A stretch of DNA of 64,000 bases, from the NCBI RefSeq assembly GCF_003284965.1, contig NZ_QMEW01000022.1, positions 1 through 64,000 of the forward strand. Reading direction: 5' to 3'. A program made the position numbers and the translations under genes. The notes below the pieces were generated by a model, which was given only the letters and a program-made list of their open reading frames with translations, did not search any database and was not told the origin of the DNA. Below are positions 23,745 to 34,400 of this stretch, in pieces (positions within the stretch are counted from its first letter, which is position 1; each line of letters starts with the position of its first letter). The DNA comes from Mycolicibacterium sp. GF69 (GTDB taxonomy: Bacteria > Actinomycetota > Actinomycetes > Mycobacteriales > Mycobacteriaceae).

Positions 23745-24877
23745 GCCTCGCTGTCGTCCCCTTCATCGTCCGGTGCCGCCTCGAATATTCGGATGCGGCT
23801 CGTAGCCGGCCAGGGTGCATTCTTCGGCGCGGTGGATGGAGACAACCGGACCACGACCCCCTCGCGAAACAGCTCGTCGAGCGTGGTGCGAACATGTGGT
23901 TCCGTGTGACCGAGGATCTGCGCTTGGTTGACCAGCTCGGCGAAATCGTGAATACCGACACGCTTCCGGAAGTCATCGATCAGGGGCTGAATGTCGGGTT
24001 CGAGCAAACTCGGCTGAAACGCTGTGACGGCGCTGGCCCCGCGGCCGCTGGTGGGGTCCGCAGACCATTTAGCGGAGTTCCAGCATTCGAGCCCTGCCTG
24101 ATGGTGCGTTGCGAAGATCAGCGAGTACCGGGTGTACCGGCGTGCGACGTCGACGTCGAACGATGAGGTGTGGCACCCGAGCGCTTCTAGCTTGTCGCAG
24201 TAAAGCTTGACGAGCGCGGCCTTGGACTGCGCTGTGCTGAGACCGTCGGGAATGCTCTGCCAGGAGCGGTCGCCGTAGAGGCCGTTCATCACAGAGACCA
24301 TCGCCGGATTAGTGCGGTATCGGTGAGCTTCGTCGGCCATGAACGTGATCACCGCGTCGTTTTTGGGGACCTTCACGATCTCCGAGACGGTGGACCAAGG
24401 GATCTGCTTGAGTCCGTACGGGTCGATGATCCACATTGTCTGTGTTCCCGGCGGCGCGTGTTGCTTTCGCACCTCGGCGACGATGTCCTCGAACTTCTTC
24501 GGGCCGACCGGTATGTGATGGATTCGGTCGTCTGCCGGAAGAGCTTTCATGCGCCTGTCCAGCGCGTCGCAGCGGCGCGGGTCGAGGTCGTTCGTTACGT
24601 AGGTGAGCGGCTGGAAGTTCGGGCGGCAGAGGTGGTCGCGGAACAACTTCGCGATCATGATCGCGCTGCCGTCGAGGCCATCGGAGTACATCCCGGAACC
24701 GGCGAATCCGTCGATGATCGTCCCCGGCTTCGCCCACCTGCCCTGCAGAACCTTACCCATCCAGCACGCGATGTACCGGCGGTAGAAGGCGTGCTTGAGG
24801 CGGGTGTGCGGGTCCGACGGGTAGTCCACCTGCATGCGCAGTTCTTCCTTACGCGTCACCAGGCGTTCCCCGTACAT
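23741..24877 (-). CDS. tcmP: Three-Cys-motif partner protein TcmP
   Basis: A 378-residue TcmP-family protein, the regular neighbour of DUF5131 proteins. The N-terminal TRLKHAFYRRYIACWMGKVLQ followed by TIIDGFAGSGMYSDG is the family hallmark and looks like a Rossmann-type SAM-binding loop (D-G-F-A-G-x-G). Later landmarks are YVTNDLDPRRCDAL (acidic strand end), TMWIIDPYGLKQIPW (an N/D-P-P-Y-like D-P-Y-G) and AVITFMADEAHRY. These fit a methyltransferase-like fold, though no reaction is established. The C-terminal 100 residues include a possible winged helix (VRTTLDELFREGVVV). ATG 24877 was chosen over the TTG one codon upstream. Confidence 0.85.
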   Translation of the reverse strand: MYGERLVTRKEELRMQVDYPSDPHTRLKHAFYRRYIACWMGKVLQGRWAKPGTIIDGFAGSGMYSDGLDGSAIMIAKLFRDHLCRPNFQPLTYVTNDLDPRRCDALDRRMKALPADDRIHHIPVGPKKFEDIVAEVRKQHAPPGTQTMWIIDPYGLKQIPWSTVSEIVKVPKNDAVITFMADEAHRYRTNPAMVSVMNGLYGDRSWQSIPDGLSTAQSKAALVKLYCDKLEALGCHTSSFDVDVARRYTRYSLIFATHHQAGLECWNSAKWSADPTSGRGASAVTAFQPSLLEPDIQPLIDDFRKRVGIHDFAELVNQAQILGHTEPHVRTTLDELFREGVVVRLSPSTAPKNAPWPATSRIRIFEAAPDDEGDDSEA

Positions 24878-24959
24878 CAAGAACTTTCGGTGGATTGACG
24901 TGCGCCATCCCGGTGTTCCTCCCCCGTCAAATGCAGCGTAATTACGGGGGTAGACGCGC

Positions 24960-27770
24960 TCATCGCCGCGGTGACTTCCGCTGGTCTACTGCTTCCGCCG
25001 AGTCGAACCCCGCGTCGTACCTAGTGCTCGTCGAGTCACTTACCAGCGCTGCGTATCTCTCGAATAGCGCGGCAGAGATTTCGTAGTCGTTTACCTCTGG
25101 GGTGAGCCCATACATCCGTAGCAGGGCGATATCCAATTCAGCGTGCAGTTCTCGCAACCTCCGCGGCATTGCGTCGGGGTCGTACATCTGCGCCAGAGAC
25201 AAGCTGGGGTGTTTCTCGCGCTCCGTCAGGATGGCGGTCGCCTTGTCAGTGAGTAATTCACGCTGTGTAGCGTCTACAGCGAGGAAGGGGAAGGTGTTGT
25301 AGACCGATCCTACGGAAATTTGGAAATCCGACTTCATCCGACTTGAGACAACACTCACCCAGTTCGTGAAGAGCTTGCTCTGCAGAAATGCGAAGGTTAC
25401 GAGATCGGCCGGGCTAACAAAGAATACGGAGTTGTTCACAATGACATCTCTGCCGTACATCGCGACAGGGATATACATGCGATCCTTTGACGAGACACTG
25501 GGCACAAGCAAGAAGTCGTCGGCGGGTTGGAAGATCGCACCGAATCGCCACGGCCGGTCGGCCGCTCGTCCTTTCGCGCCTTTCGCACCGTTCCGTTCAG
25601 CGGCAACCAATGCGACCCGCTCACGCAGTACCGGTGACGATTCGATGTCGGACGGGGATGCATCCAGCAACCAGAGGCAGTAACGCCACTGCGAATTGAG
25701 GTGCTCCCGAGCTCCAACGAGACGACGGAGATACTTCGCTGCTAAGGGATCCGCCCGTCGGATCAGCTCTGCGTCCTCCGCAGAAATCTTCGATAGGTGA
25801 CCGCCGTCTCGCGGCTCATTACCTACCGACATCGGTGGAACGCCGGCCACGATCGGCTTACTGATACTCCACACATACATATCGGGGGCGTCCAGGAGAA
25901 ACGGATTGATATTGCCCGCACGCACAGGCTCAGATCCCAAGTAATCTTCTGTCCAAATGATTCTCGGACCCCGGCTACCCCCATAGCTGAAACCAATAAT
26001 CACGCAGTGGACAGCCGCGGAGTCACGAATATCGTTACCCCACACGAACGTGCGATGTGCAAAGTCAATGCGCATACCTAGTTTGTGAAGCTGGCTCCAA
26101 ATAATGGCTGGCTGACCGCCCTGAGTAATTGAATTGGTCGAGACGAATGCGACCCGCGCTTCAGTTCCACTGATGAAGCGCGCAGCCTTCAGAAACCAGT
26201 TAGTTACGTAGTCGAGTGTGCCCGATCCGGAGACGTCACCCCAGATGGACTTTTGATTGGCCTTCTGCCGAGCAGATTGCAGGCGTGGCCCTAGATAGGG
26301 CGGGTTGCCAATCACAAGTAGTCCCGAATCGGCGGCGCAAACGGCACTCCATTCAATTTCAAGCGAGTTCGCGTGTCTGATCTCCGGTGCAATCCTGATC
26401 GGCAGGCGGTCAGGCGCGACGCCGAACTCCTCGGCCATCTGCTGGTTAGCGAGGTGGTCCACCAGCAGCATCGCGGTCTCTGCGATACGCGCTGGCCACT
26501 CCTCGATCTCGATGCCGAAGAAGTGGTCGAGTGTGACTTTGATGTTCGCCGTGACGTCCAGCGAAAGTTGGGCACGCTCGACCTTCTTACCGGCGGCGAT
26601 CGCCTCCATGTCGAGGTCTCGACGGCGCTTTAGTACGTCCAGCTCGAGAGCACGTAACTCCCGGTATGCCACTACGAGGAAGTTTCCACATCCGCAAGCC
26701 GGGTCGAGGACTCGAAGCTGCCCAAGGTCGTTGTGCAACTTGGTGAGTTGGCCCTTGTCATTCCAGGCCCGATCGAGCCGATCGCGGTACTCATCGAGGA
26801 ACAAGGGCTGGATCGTCTTCAGAATATTCGCTTCGGTGGTGTAGTGCTCACCGCCGTGACGCCGGGCCTCCCTACTCTTGACCGTCTGGAACATGGATCC
26901 GAAGACCGCTGGCGAGATCACCGACCAGTTGAAGCTGCAAGCTTCCAGCAACGCACCGCGGAAGTCCGTCGGCAGGTGTGGCAACCGCATCGGGTCCTCG
27001 AACAGCCCACCGTTGATGTAACGGAAAAAGCTGAGCGGGCTACCTGCGTCCACAGTCCGGCGATCAGCCGGAGCATTGAGCACCTCGAACAGTTCGATCA
27101 GATCGGTGTGAAGAGTCTCCGGGGTGGTGTGGTTGCGCAGGTGATTCTCGAATAGGGCAGGCGGGCGCCACATGTCGGCGTCATCGCCAAAGAACAGGAA
27201 CAGGAGCCGGGCGAGCAGCAGAGTGGCCTCGTCCTCACCGACACCGGCGGATTCGAGGTGGGTGTACAGCGTGCCCATGAGGCGTGCGGCTGCGACCGAC
27301 GCCGTTTCGGCTTCCCGATCGAACGCATCACGCATCCGATCCAGCAGCATGACGAGCGGGAGATCTTCGTCGAAGTCGAGTTCGATCGCTTTGAGTCGAT
27401 CGGCCAGATGAGTGGTGCGGTCACCGTTGTGGTACTGGTGGACAACGAGTTTTGCGTTGGTTGACCCCAGCTGCTGCCGGCGCGGCCACCGCCACTCCTG
27501 CCGGTGCTCATCGGTGAAGATGACGAGCCGCTCCAAGTTGTCCTTGCCGACGAGGACGTCGATCTGCCGCTGCACGGGCCGGGGTGGCAGTACCGGGCAG
27601 TGCCAGATGCGTAGGCCCTTGTACCCAGCCACCTGGTTGAGGGTGTAGTCGGTTCCGTCGATCTCGAGCGTCAGCGGCGGGCGGTCGGGGTTGTCCCAGC
27701 CGAGCTCGTCGATGAACAAGGTGCGGAATTCGTGGGCGTCGACGAGGTCGAGGAATCGGTTGTCGGTCAT
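24960..27770 (-). CDS. MmeI-like class I N6-adenine DNA methyltransferase
   Basis: A 936-residue DNA methyltransferase. Motif X-like GGEHYTTEANILK lies near residue 306, motif I LDPACGCGNF at 355-364 and motif IV VIGNPPYLGPR near 488, the NPPY class that methylates adenine N6. The C-terminal third (about residues 755-880: VPSVSSKDRMYIPVAMY, then KLFTNWVSVVSSRMKSDFQ and YNTFPF) matches the target-recognition region of MmeI/type IIL enzymes. The first 150 residues include QRQIDVLVGKDNLERLVIF but no nuclease motif that I can name. Start ATG 27770 overlaps the helicase stop (ATGA), so modification and helicase genes form one operon. The DISARM protein DrmMI has the same general architecture. Confidence 0.88.
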   Translation of the reverse strand: MTDNRFLDLVDAHEFRTLFIDELGWDNPDRPPLTLEIDGTDYTLNQVAGYKGLRIWHCPVLPPRPVQRQIDVLVGKDNLERLVIFTDEHRQEWRWPRRQQLGSTNAKLVVHQYHNGDRTTHLADRLKAIELDFDEDLPLVMLLDRMRDAFDREAETASVAAARLMGTLYTHLESAGVGEDEATLLLARLLFLFFGDDADMWRPPALFENHLRNHTTPETLHTDLIELFEVLNAPADRRTVDAGSPLSFFRYINGGLFEDPMRLPHLPTDFRGALLEACSFNWSVISPAVFGSMFQTVKSREARRHGGEHYTTEANILKTIQPLFLDEYRDRLDRAWNDKGQLTKLHNDLGQLRVLDPACGCGNFLVVAYRELRALELDVLKRRRDLDMEAIAAGKKVERAQLSLDVTANIKVTLDHFFGIEIEEWPARIAETAMLLVDHLANQQMAEEFGVAPDRLPIRIAPEIRHANSLEIEWSAVCAADSGLLVIGNPPYLGPRLQSARQKANQKSIWGDVSGSGTLDYVTNWFLKAARFISGTEARVAFVSTNSITQGGQPAIIWSQLHKLGMRIDFAHRTFVWGNDIRDSAAVHCVIIGFSYGGSRGPRIIWTEDYLGSEPVRAGNINPFLLDAPDMYVWSISKPIVAGVPPMSVGNEPRDGGHLSKISAEDAELIRRADPLAAKYLRRLVGAREHLNSQWRYCLWLLDASPSDIESSPVLRERVALVAAERNGAKGAKGRAADRPWRFGAIFQPADDFLLVPSVSSKDRMYIPVAMYGRDVIVNNSVFFVSPADLVTFAFLQSKLFTNWVSVVSSRMKSDFQISVGSVYNTFPFLAVDATQRELLTDKATAILTEREKHPSLSLAQMYDPDAMPRRLRELHAELDIALLRMYGLTPEVNDYEISAALFERYAALVSDSTSTRYDAGFDSAEAVDQRKSPRR

Positions 27771-30700
27771 TCGCGGATTCCCATGCTGGAGACGATGCGG
27801 ATCGGGTCCTTGCCGCTGCGGGCGGTGACGGTGAGGTCTCCGTCGCGGTGCAACGCGGTGATCAGCGTGGCGAGTTCGTCGTTATTCGCCTGGTTGCGGA
27901 CGGCGCGTCGGAGTCGGTTTTCGGCGTCCTTGGTGAGCGGGTGCTGATACAGGTCGTCGAGAGCCGCCGATGTGTCGGCGTTGTGGCTGTACAGCGTGGC
28001 GCCCAGGCGGTTCCATAGGGTTCGACGAACCCCTCGGAGTCGTCCAGCTGCCAGGGTCGGGGTGGATAGCGGGCCGCGGACCAGTGTCTCGATGAGAGAG
28101 TCGTGGTCCTCAGCTGGCTCCAGGCCGGGCTCCTCGGGGGCAGCTTCGAAGGTCTTGAGCACTTCATGCCCGGTGAGCAGTGAGGTGGTGCCGTCCGGGG
28201 TCGCGCGGCCGAACCCGTCGACTCCGGAGTCGGTGCGGACGTAGCACACCACCCCGGTGTCGTCGTCGGTCATGCGCTTTCGGCGCGTAGCGGAGATCAT
28301 GTCGGGCATCCCGGCGATCTTCGCCGCGAGATCGTCATGCCCTTCGGCCGCCTGTATCCAGTGCTGGTAGGCGAGGCTCGACGCATCGACATCGTCCCCG
28401 GAATCGTTGTCGTCGAGGGTCCCGTTGTACAGGTCGGCGATGGTCTGGATTTCGCCGTCCGAGCCGAAGAAGAGTTCGTCGGAGCCGAAGGCCTCCGCGT
28501 TGGCGTGCAGGCGTGCGCTGATGCGGCGGCGTAGGTCGATCACGTTGTCCACCGACTCGTGGAAGAACGAGTAGAGAAGGACGTTGTCCGCTTTCTGCCC
28601 GACGCGGTCGACGCGCCCTGCGCGCTGGATGAGTCGTATGATCGCCCACGGCAGGTCGTAGTTGACGACAATGTGCGCGTCCTGCAGGTTCTGCCCCTCG
28701 CTGAGCACGTCAGTCGCAATGAGGACCCGCAGCTCCCCGTCGGGTGTGACGTCGGGTTCGTGGCCGGGCAGAGTGTTCGACTGCGGCGAGAACCGCTGCG
28801 CGATGCGCGTCGGGTTCTCGCTGTCACCGGTGGCAACGTCGACCTTGTCGATGCCCGCAGCCCGCAGCGCGGCTCCGATGTACTCGGCGGTGTCCTTGTA
28901 CTCGGTGAAAACGAGGACCTTCTCGTCCAGGTGGTCGGACTGCAGCAGGTGGATGAGGGCGTCGAGCTTGGAATCGGTCTCCGGTTTCCAATCGCCGTAC
29001 AGGTTGAGCAACGCCCGAAGCGCGGTGGTGTCCTCGACCAAAGCCTCACGCAGAGCGGGGGTGAACAGCTCCGGACGGATCCACGTCAGGCCTGCCGGGT
29101 TGGTCTCCTGCAGTTGCGTGTACCGCGCCTCGGCGCTGGCCGCTGTGTCCTCGTTGTTCTCGTCGTTTGGGTCGTCATCCTCACCGAACTGGTTCTCAGT
29201 GATCGTGCCGGCGGGGATCGCCAACCCGTTGGCGATGGCGTACAGGAACAAGTCGTTGCGGGCGACGTGTCGCTTGAGCGACAGGGTGAATGAGTGCCCG
29301 CAGGATGAAAGCCGCTTGTAGAAGGTGGTGCGGACAAACCCGGCGACGTGTCCGCGGCCACGAGCCAGGTTGTCGATGAACTCCTGCTCCGCCTCGGTCG
29401 GTGCCGCGGTGGGCGATAGGTAGTTGCCGAGCTCGTAGCGGGGCAGCCGCAGCGCGGTGATGGTGTCCAGGGTGGCGTTGCCGGCCATCAACGCGGCGGG
29501 GTCGTCGTCGCCGAAGGAGTGGTCGACTGGCTTCGGGATGCGCTGCGGGAAGCGGAATCTGCTGCCGTCGACGAATTCGAGATACTGCCCGTCAGCGTCG
29601 GTCTGCGCGAAGTTGTTCTTGATGAACGTGCGAGTTCGGCGCACCAGGTGCTCGCTCATCAGGCGTTTCCAGTCGTCCGGATCCTCGGACCGTCGGAACG
29701 CAGCCATCGTGGTTGTCTTCCCGTCGACCTTGTCGACGAGCCGGGGGTCGGCGGCGATTGCATTGACCGGGGCGATGCCCAGGTCGTCATCGTCATCGAT
29801 GTATAGGCCGAGCTGGTTGGCCACGTCCTGGAAACGGATGTTGTACGGAGTGGCCGTCAGCAGCAGCGCTTTGCTGTCGTTGGCGTGAATGTAGCTCTGG
29901 ATCGCCTGGTAGTCCCGGCGGGCGTCGTTGCGCAGGGTGTGGGATTCGTCAACGATGACCAGTTGGTACCGGCGCAGCGTCGGCAGGACCGCGTGGGCCA
30001 TCGAGTACGGCACTACGCGGCCGTGTAGGTCGTACGCCTCGAAGTGTTCTTCCCACATCTTCACGAGGTTCTTCGGGCACACCACCAGCGGCATGTAGCC
30101 GTGCTCGTCGCGGAGCATCAACGCGACCGCAATGGCGGTCAGTGTCTTACCGAGACCGACAACGTCGCCGAGCATGGTCCCGTTGCGGGTCATGATCCGC
30201 CGGGCCAGGGTCTGCACCGCGGTGGCTTGATAGCCCAGGAGCTGCTCTCGGATCGCACTCGGCACCGAGTACTCGGCCAATCCCTCGCGCACGTCGCGGG
30301 ACAAGTCGTAGCAGACCTTCAGGAACACCTCGTATGGTCGCCTGGGCTCGCGGCGAGCCCAGGACTCGTCAAGGAGATCGAGGATGTCTGCGGTGATCGG
30401 CCGACTGAACTTATCGGCCCAGCGGTCCAAGAACCACTGCGCAAGGGTCTCGGCGGCCGTGGTGTCGAGGACATCGACGTTGAGCTCGTAGTTGACCGTG
30501 AGGCCGGGGCGGGTGAGATTCGACGAGCCGACGAACCCGGTGATCGGATTGTTGAGGTCCTCGCGGTGGCAGATGTAGGTCTTGCCGTGCAGCGGTCGGC
30601 GGGTGAACACCTTGATCTCGACGGCACCAGTGGCGAGCAGTTCGCGCAGCGATTGCAGGACCGCACGGTCCGCCGCGGTCGGAAGACCGCGCATTAGCTG

Positions 30701-31117
30701 CAAGCGGAGTTGCTCGATCAGGACCGCCTTGCGTTCCCGCGCGGCGTTCGCGTCGGCATCGGATTCGTCTGCGCCTTCCAGATCCGCTTGGAGCGCGTCG
30801 AGCGTTTCCTGCTGCACTCCGGCTGTCACCATGCCGATCAGGATCCGGACGATCGGCGGATCGCCTTCGCTCCAGTTTGCGGCCTTATCGGTGACCAACT
30901 GGTCGAAGACATTCCAGCCACGCAAGTTGAAGTAGCCGACGGCGACGTCCATGGTGTTGGACACCTGGAGTGTCTTCTCCAGGTGCGATCCCAAGTCCTG
31001 TTTGATGTTGTCGAAGATCCGCGTCAACGCCTGCGCCCGCTTCCCAATGGTTCCGAAGGTCAGAGCCTTTTGTACAGCACCGCGCCGACTGTCTCCCCAG
31101 CAAACGTCAGTTTTCAA
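27767..31117 (-). CDS. PLD nuclease - SNF2/SF2 helicase fusion (DrmD-like)
   Basis: A 1116-residue fusion. Residues 30-220 are a phospholipase D-like domain with one HxK motif (H177-G-K179 in PLHGKTYICH) and GFVGSSNLTRPGL, as in PLD nucleases. From about 290 an SNF2-type SF2 helicase follows: Walker A GDVVGLGKT (317-325), DESH at 390-393 (VIVDESHTLRN), LLLTATPYN around 420, and in the second lobe KVLVFTEYKDTAEYIG, VLSEGQNLQDA and QRAGRVDRVGQ around 830-840. A C-terminal region of about 250 residues is unassigned. It probably translocates on DNA and cuts it, and is expressed with the MmeI-like methyltransferase by ATGA overlap. TTG 31117 is the only upstream start; an internal start is possible. 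Confidence 0.88.
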   Translation of the reverse strand: MKTDVCWGDSRRGAVQKALTFGTIGKRAQALTRIFDNIKQDLGSHLEKTLQVSNTMDVAVGYFNLRGWNVFDQLVTDKAANWSEGDPPIVRILIGMVTAGVQQETLDALQADLEGADESDADANAARERKAVLIEQLRLQLMRGLPTAADRAVLQSLRELLATGAVEIKVFTRRPLHGKTYICHREDLNNPITGFVGSSNLTRPGLTVNYELNVDVLDTTAAETLAQWFLDRWADKFSRPITADILDLLDESWARREPRRPYEVFLKVCYDLSRDVREGLAEYSVPSAIREQLLGYQATAVQTLARRIMTRNGTMLGDVVGLGKTLTAIAVALMLRDEHGYMPLVVCPKNLVKMWEEHFEAYDLHGRVVPYSMAHAVLPTLRRYQLVIVDESHTLRNDARRDYQAIQSYIHANDSKALLLTATPYNIRFQDVANQLGLYIDDDDDLGIAPVNAIAADPRLVDKVDGKTTTMAAFRRSEDPDDWKRLMSEHLVRRTRTFIKNNFAQTDADGQYLEFVDGSRFRFPQRIPKPVDHSFGDDDPAALMAGNATLDTITALRLPRYELGNYLSPTAAPTEAEQEFIDNLARGRGHVAGFVRTTFYKRLSSCGHSFTLSLKRHVARNDLFLYAIANGLAIPAGTITENQFGEDDDPNDENNEDTAASAEARYTQLQETNPAGLTWIRPELFTPALREALVEDTTALRALLNLYGDWKPETDSKLDALIHLLQSDHLDEKVLVFTEYKDTAEYIGAALRAAGIDKVDVATGDSENPTRIAQRFSPQSNTLPGHEPDVTPDGELRVLIATDVLSEGQNLQDAHIVVNYDLPWAIIRLIQRAGRVDRVGQKADNVLLYSFFHESVDNVIDLRRRISARLHANAEAFGSDELFFGSDGEIQTIADLYNGTLDDNDSGDDVDASSLAYQHWIQAAEGHDDLAAKIAGMPDMISATRRKRMTDDDTGVVCYVRTDSGVDGFGRATPDGTTSLLTGHEVLKTFEAAPEEPGLEPAEDHDSLIETLVRGPLSTPTLAAGRLRGVRRTLWNRLGATLYSHNADTSAALDDLYQHPLTKDAENRLRRAVRNQANNDELATLITALHRDGDLTVTARSGKDPIRIVSSMGIRE

Positions 31118-31257
31118 GACTCAGATGCGACCATCGCATCGCTGCACCGCTCATGTCTGCGGGCGACCCTTGGGATAACGAGCCCCGCGGCACCGTCCTG
31201 ACAACGACGCCGGCCGCGAGCACCTTCTAAATGCAAGGACCGATGCCGCTGATTACC

Positions 31258-31375
31258 CTCGCAATCCTCGCAGAACAGTGTCTTGCGCAGTGCCCGATTA
31301 GGTGTGGACGCAATATCGTCCGTCGATAAGCGGCCTGCTGTACTGGCGCAGGGGTCGTATTCATTCGGGGTGAAT
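31258..31375. repeat. Left copy of an imperfect ~115-bp direct repeat flanking the cargo block
   Basis: This stretch and 43903-44015 share, in the same order and nearly the same spacing, ctcgcaatcct, then atatcgtccgtcg followed by a taag, tggc plus aggggtcg, and ggggtgaat. The intervals are 55 and 54 bases here, against 49 and 55 in the other copy. It lies between the helicase start and the mmpL 3' end. No coding sequence is seen in 31118-31426. Confidence 0.7.
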
Positions 31376-31426
31376 ACGCCCTCACGCTGGTCGGCATGTA
31401 GCGCCGGGTATTGCTCTGTTCGCTTC

Positions 31427-34400
31427 TCACCTCTCCTGGACCAGCACGTGAGGTGCGTCCTTCATGCCTCCTGCGTTGGTCTGACCACGTCGCGGGTTTG
31501 TTGCTTTGGTGGGCCACCAGCTGGCTTCGCGTAGGAGTGTGGCGATGGCGGGCACGGTGAGGGTGCGCACGAGGAAGGTGTCGAGCAGCAGCCCGAAGCC
31601 GATGATGAGGCCGGCTTGGATCATGATGGCGACTGAGCCGACCATGAGGCCGAACATGCTGGCGGCGAATATCAGGCCAGCGGAGGTGATGACGGCTCCG
31701 GTGTTTGCCACGGTGCGCAGGACGCCGACGCGGATGTTGGTTCCGGATTCTTCGCGGAGCCGTGAGACGAGCAGCATGTTGTAGTCGGCGCCGACGGCGA
31801 CGAGGATGATGAACGCCAGCAGCGGTACGGGCCAGGCGATTTCGTGGCCCAGTCCCCATTGGAAGACCACAACGCCGATGCCGAGCGAGGCGAGGTAGTT
31901 CAGCACGACGGTGCCTAGTAGGTAGAGGGGTGCCAGGAGTGCGCGCAGCAGTAGGACCAGGATGACGCCGACGATGATTATGGTGGCGATGGCCAGTTGT
32001 GCGAAGTCGGCCCATAGGAGTCGTTGGATATCGGAGTTGACGGCGGGGAAGCCGGCGACGGACACGGTGGCGTCGGCGAGTGACGTGTTGGGTCGTGCGG
32101 TGTTGGCGGTGTCGGTGATGCGGCTGGCGAGGTCCATCGCCTCAACGCTGTATGGGTCGTGGCTGCTTTCGATCATGAACCGCGCTGTTTTGCCGTCCGG
32201 TGAGAGGAATTGTTCGGCGACGTCGGTGAATTGCCGGTTCTCGAATGCGTTGGCGGGCAGGTAGAAACCGCTCGAGGAGTCGGAGTCGGCCGCTGCGCGT
32301 GAAGAGTTTTGCAGTTGGGTGGCAATCTGGCTCATGCCGGACAGCATTTCGATGTTGCTGTCGGCGAGGGTGCGGACGCCGGTGGCGAGTGCTTGGGCGC
32401 CGGAGGCCAGCTGTCCGATTCCGTCCTGCAATCGGCGGAGGTTGGTGGCCAGGTCGGCGGGGTCACCGAGGGCTCCGAATGCCTTGTCCAGCGAGGCGAC
32501 TGCGTTCTCGACGTTGGCGAGGGTGCCACCGACTGTGGCATTGGTGGCGGGATCGTAGCGGTCCCCGAGGTCGGCGATCTGGGTGAAGAATCCGCTGTCG
32601 CGCAGAGTGACCAGGATCTTCACCTGGTCGCGGATTTGGGCGCATTGCGGAGTGGTGGCACACCACGGTGAGGTGTTGAGGGCGCCGACGAGTGGGTCGA
32701 GCTGGGTGATTGCGTTTTGGGCTTGGTTGGCCAGCGGTCGTAGTCCTGGGCCGGATTGGATGGCTTGGTCGACGGCGGGGGCAGTGGCGGAAAGCTGTTG
32801 CAGCAGTGGCCGGAATTGGTTGACCTGAGTTCCTGCGGATTGGGCTTGGGTGAGGATTCCGGCCAGTGGTGTGAGGGCGGTGCGCACGGTGCTGTCGAGT
32901 TGGGCGAGGCCGTCGGCGAGCTGGTCGGCGCCGCCGGTGAGTTTGGCGAGGTCGTCTTTGCGTGAGTTGCCCTCGGCGACCGCGCCGGCCATTTTGTCGC
33001 CGATCTGGCCGTTCTGCCAGGCCAGTTCTGCTTGGTCGAGGCGCTCTCCGGTGGGGCGGGTGACTCCGGAAACTTTGGTGACGCCGGGGATCTGGGAGAC
33101 GCGGGAGGCCATCTCGTCGAGGTCGGCCAGTCCTTTCCCGGTCCGCATGTCGGTCGGGTTTTCCACGACGAGGAATTCGCTGATGACGACGTCTTTGCGG
33201 AAGTGGCGGTCCAGCAGGTGGTAGCCCTGGTTGCTGGCCGTGGTGTCTGGTTGTCCCTTGCGGTCGTCGTAGCTGATTTTGATGGTTGCAGCGGCTGCTG
33301 ATAGGGCGAGCAGGATGACCAGGCTGACGATCAGTAGTGGCACGGGACGGCGGACCACGGCGACGGCGACGCTGTTCCAGTAGCGGCGGGTGCGGTCGGG
33401 TTTGGGTTCACCGATGCCGCGTTTGGCGGCTAGCGACAGCACGGGTGGCAGCAGGGTGACGGTGGCCAGAAATCCGAACAGCACGGCGATGGCGCACGCG
33501 GGGCCTAGGGCGGCGAAGACGCTGAGCCGCGCGAAGACCATGGCCAGGAACGCGAGTGCGACGGTGGCGGCGGAGGCGAGGATGACACGCCCGATGCTGG
33601 CGGTGGCGTGGATGATGGCCTGATCGGCGGGTACTTGGGCGCGGCGCTGCTCGTGGTATCGGCTGATCAGGAACACGGTGTAGTCGGTTCCGGCGCCGAG
33701 CAGGATCGCCGTCATGAAGGCGACGGTGAACTGGGAGACCGGCATGCCCATCTCGCCGAGGGCGGACAGCACGCCGCGCCCGACCGCCAGGCTCAACCCG
33801 ATTACCAGCAGCGGTAACAGCGCGGTGAACACCGACCGGTAGACGATCAGCAGGATCAGGGCGATCACGCCCGCGGTAGCGATTGAGATCAGCAGCAGGT
33901 CGTGCTCGGCCGAGGCGATCATGTCGCTGAAGGTCGCCGGTGGTCCCGTCACTTGCACGGTCGTGGTCGAGCCGGTGAACACCTCCGCGGCGATGTCGCG
34001 CACCGCGTTGACGGATTCTGCGGCCGTGGGGTCTCCGAGGGTGCCGGCGACGCCGACGGGCAGGTACCAGGCTTTGCGGTCGACGCTGACCGCCTGGGCT
34101 TCGGTAATCGGATCGGCCAGTAGGTCCTGCACCAGCAGGACGTGGTCGCCTTCGGTCTGCAACCGGCTCACGAGTTCGCCGTAGCGCTGCCGTGCAGTCG
34201 GAGTCAAGCCATTGGGGTCTTCCATGGCGACAAACACCATGGTTTTCGAGCCTTCTTCGCCGAACGCGGCGCTCATGCGGTCAACCGTCTGCAAGGACGG
34301 CGCATCGCGAGGAATGAGGTCCACCGACTGTTGGCGCACCACGGTTTCCAGCTGGGGAAACAGCAGCGCGAGAACCACCGCGGCGCCCAGCCATACCCCG

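Noticed and set aside
31227..32015. 262-codon minus-strand frame at the mmpL 3' end
   Set aside because: It is an Arg/His/Pro-rich shadow of the mmpL reading frame.
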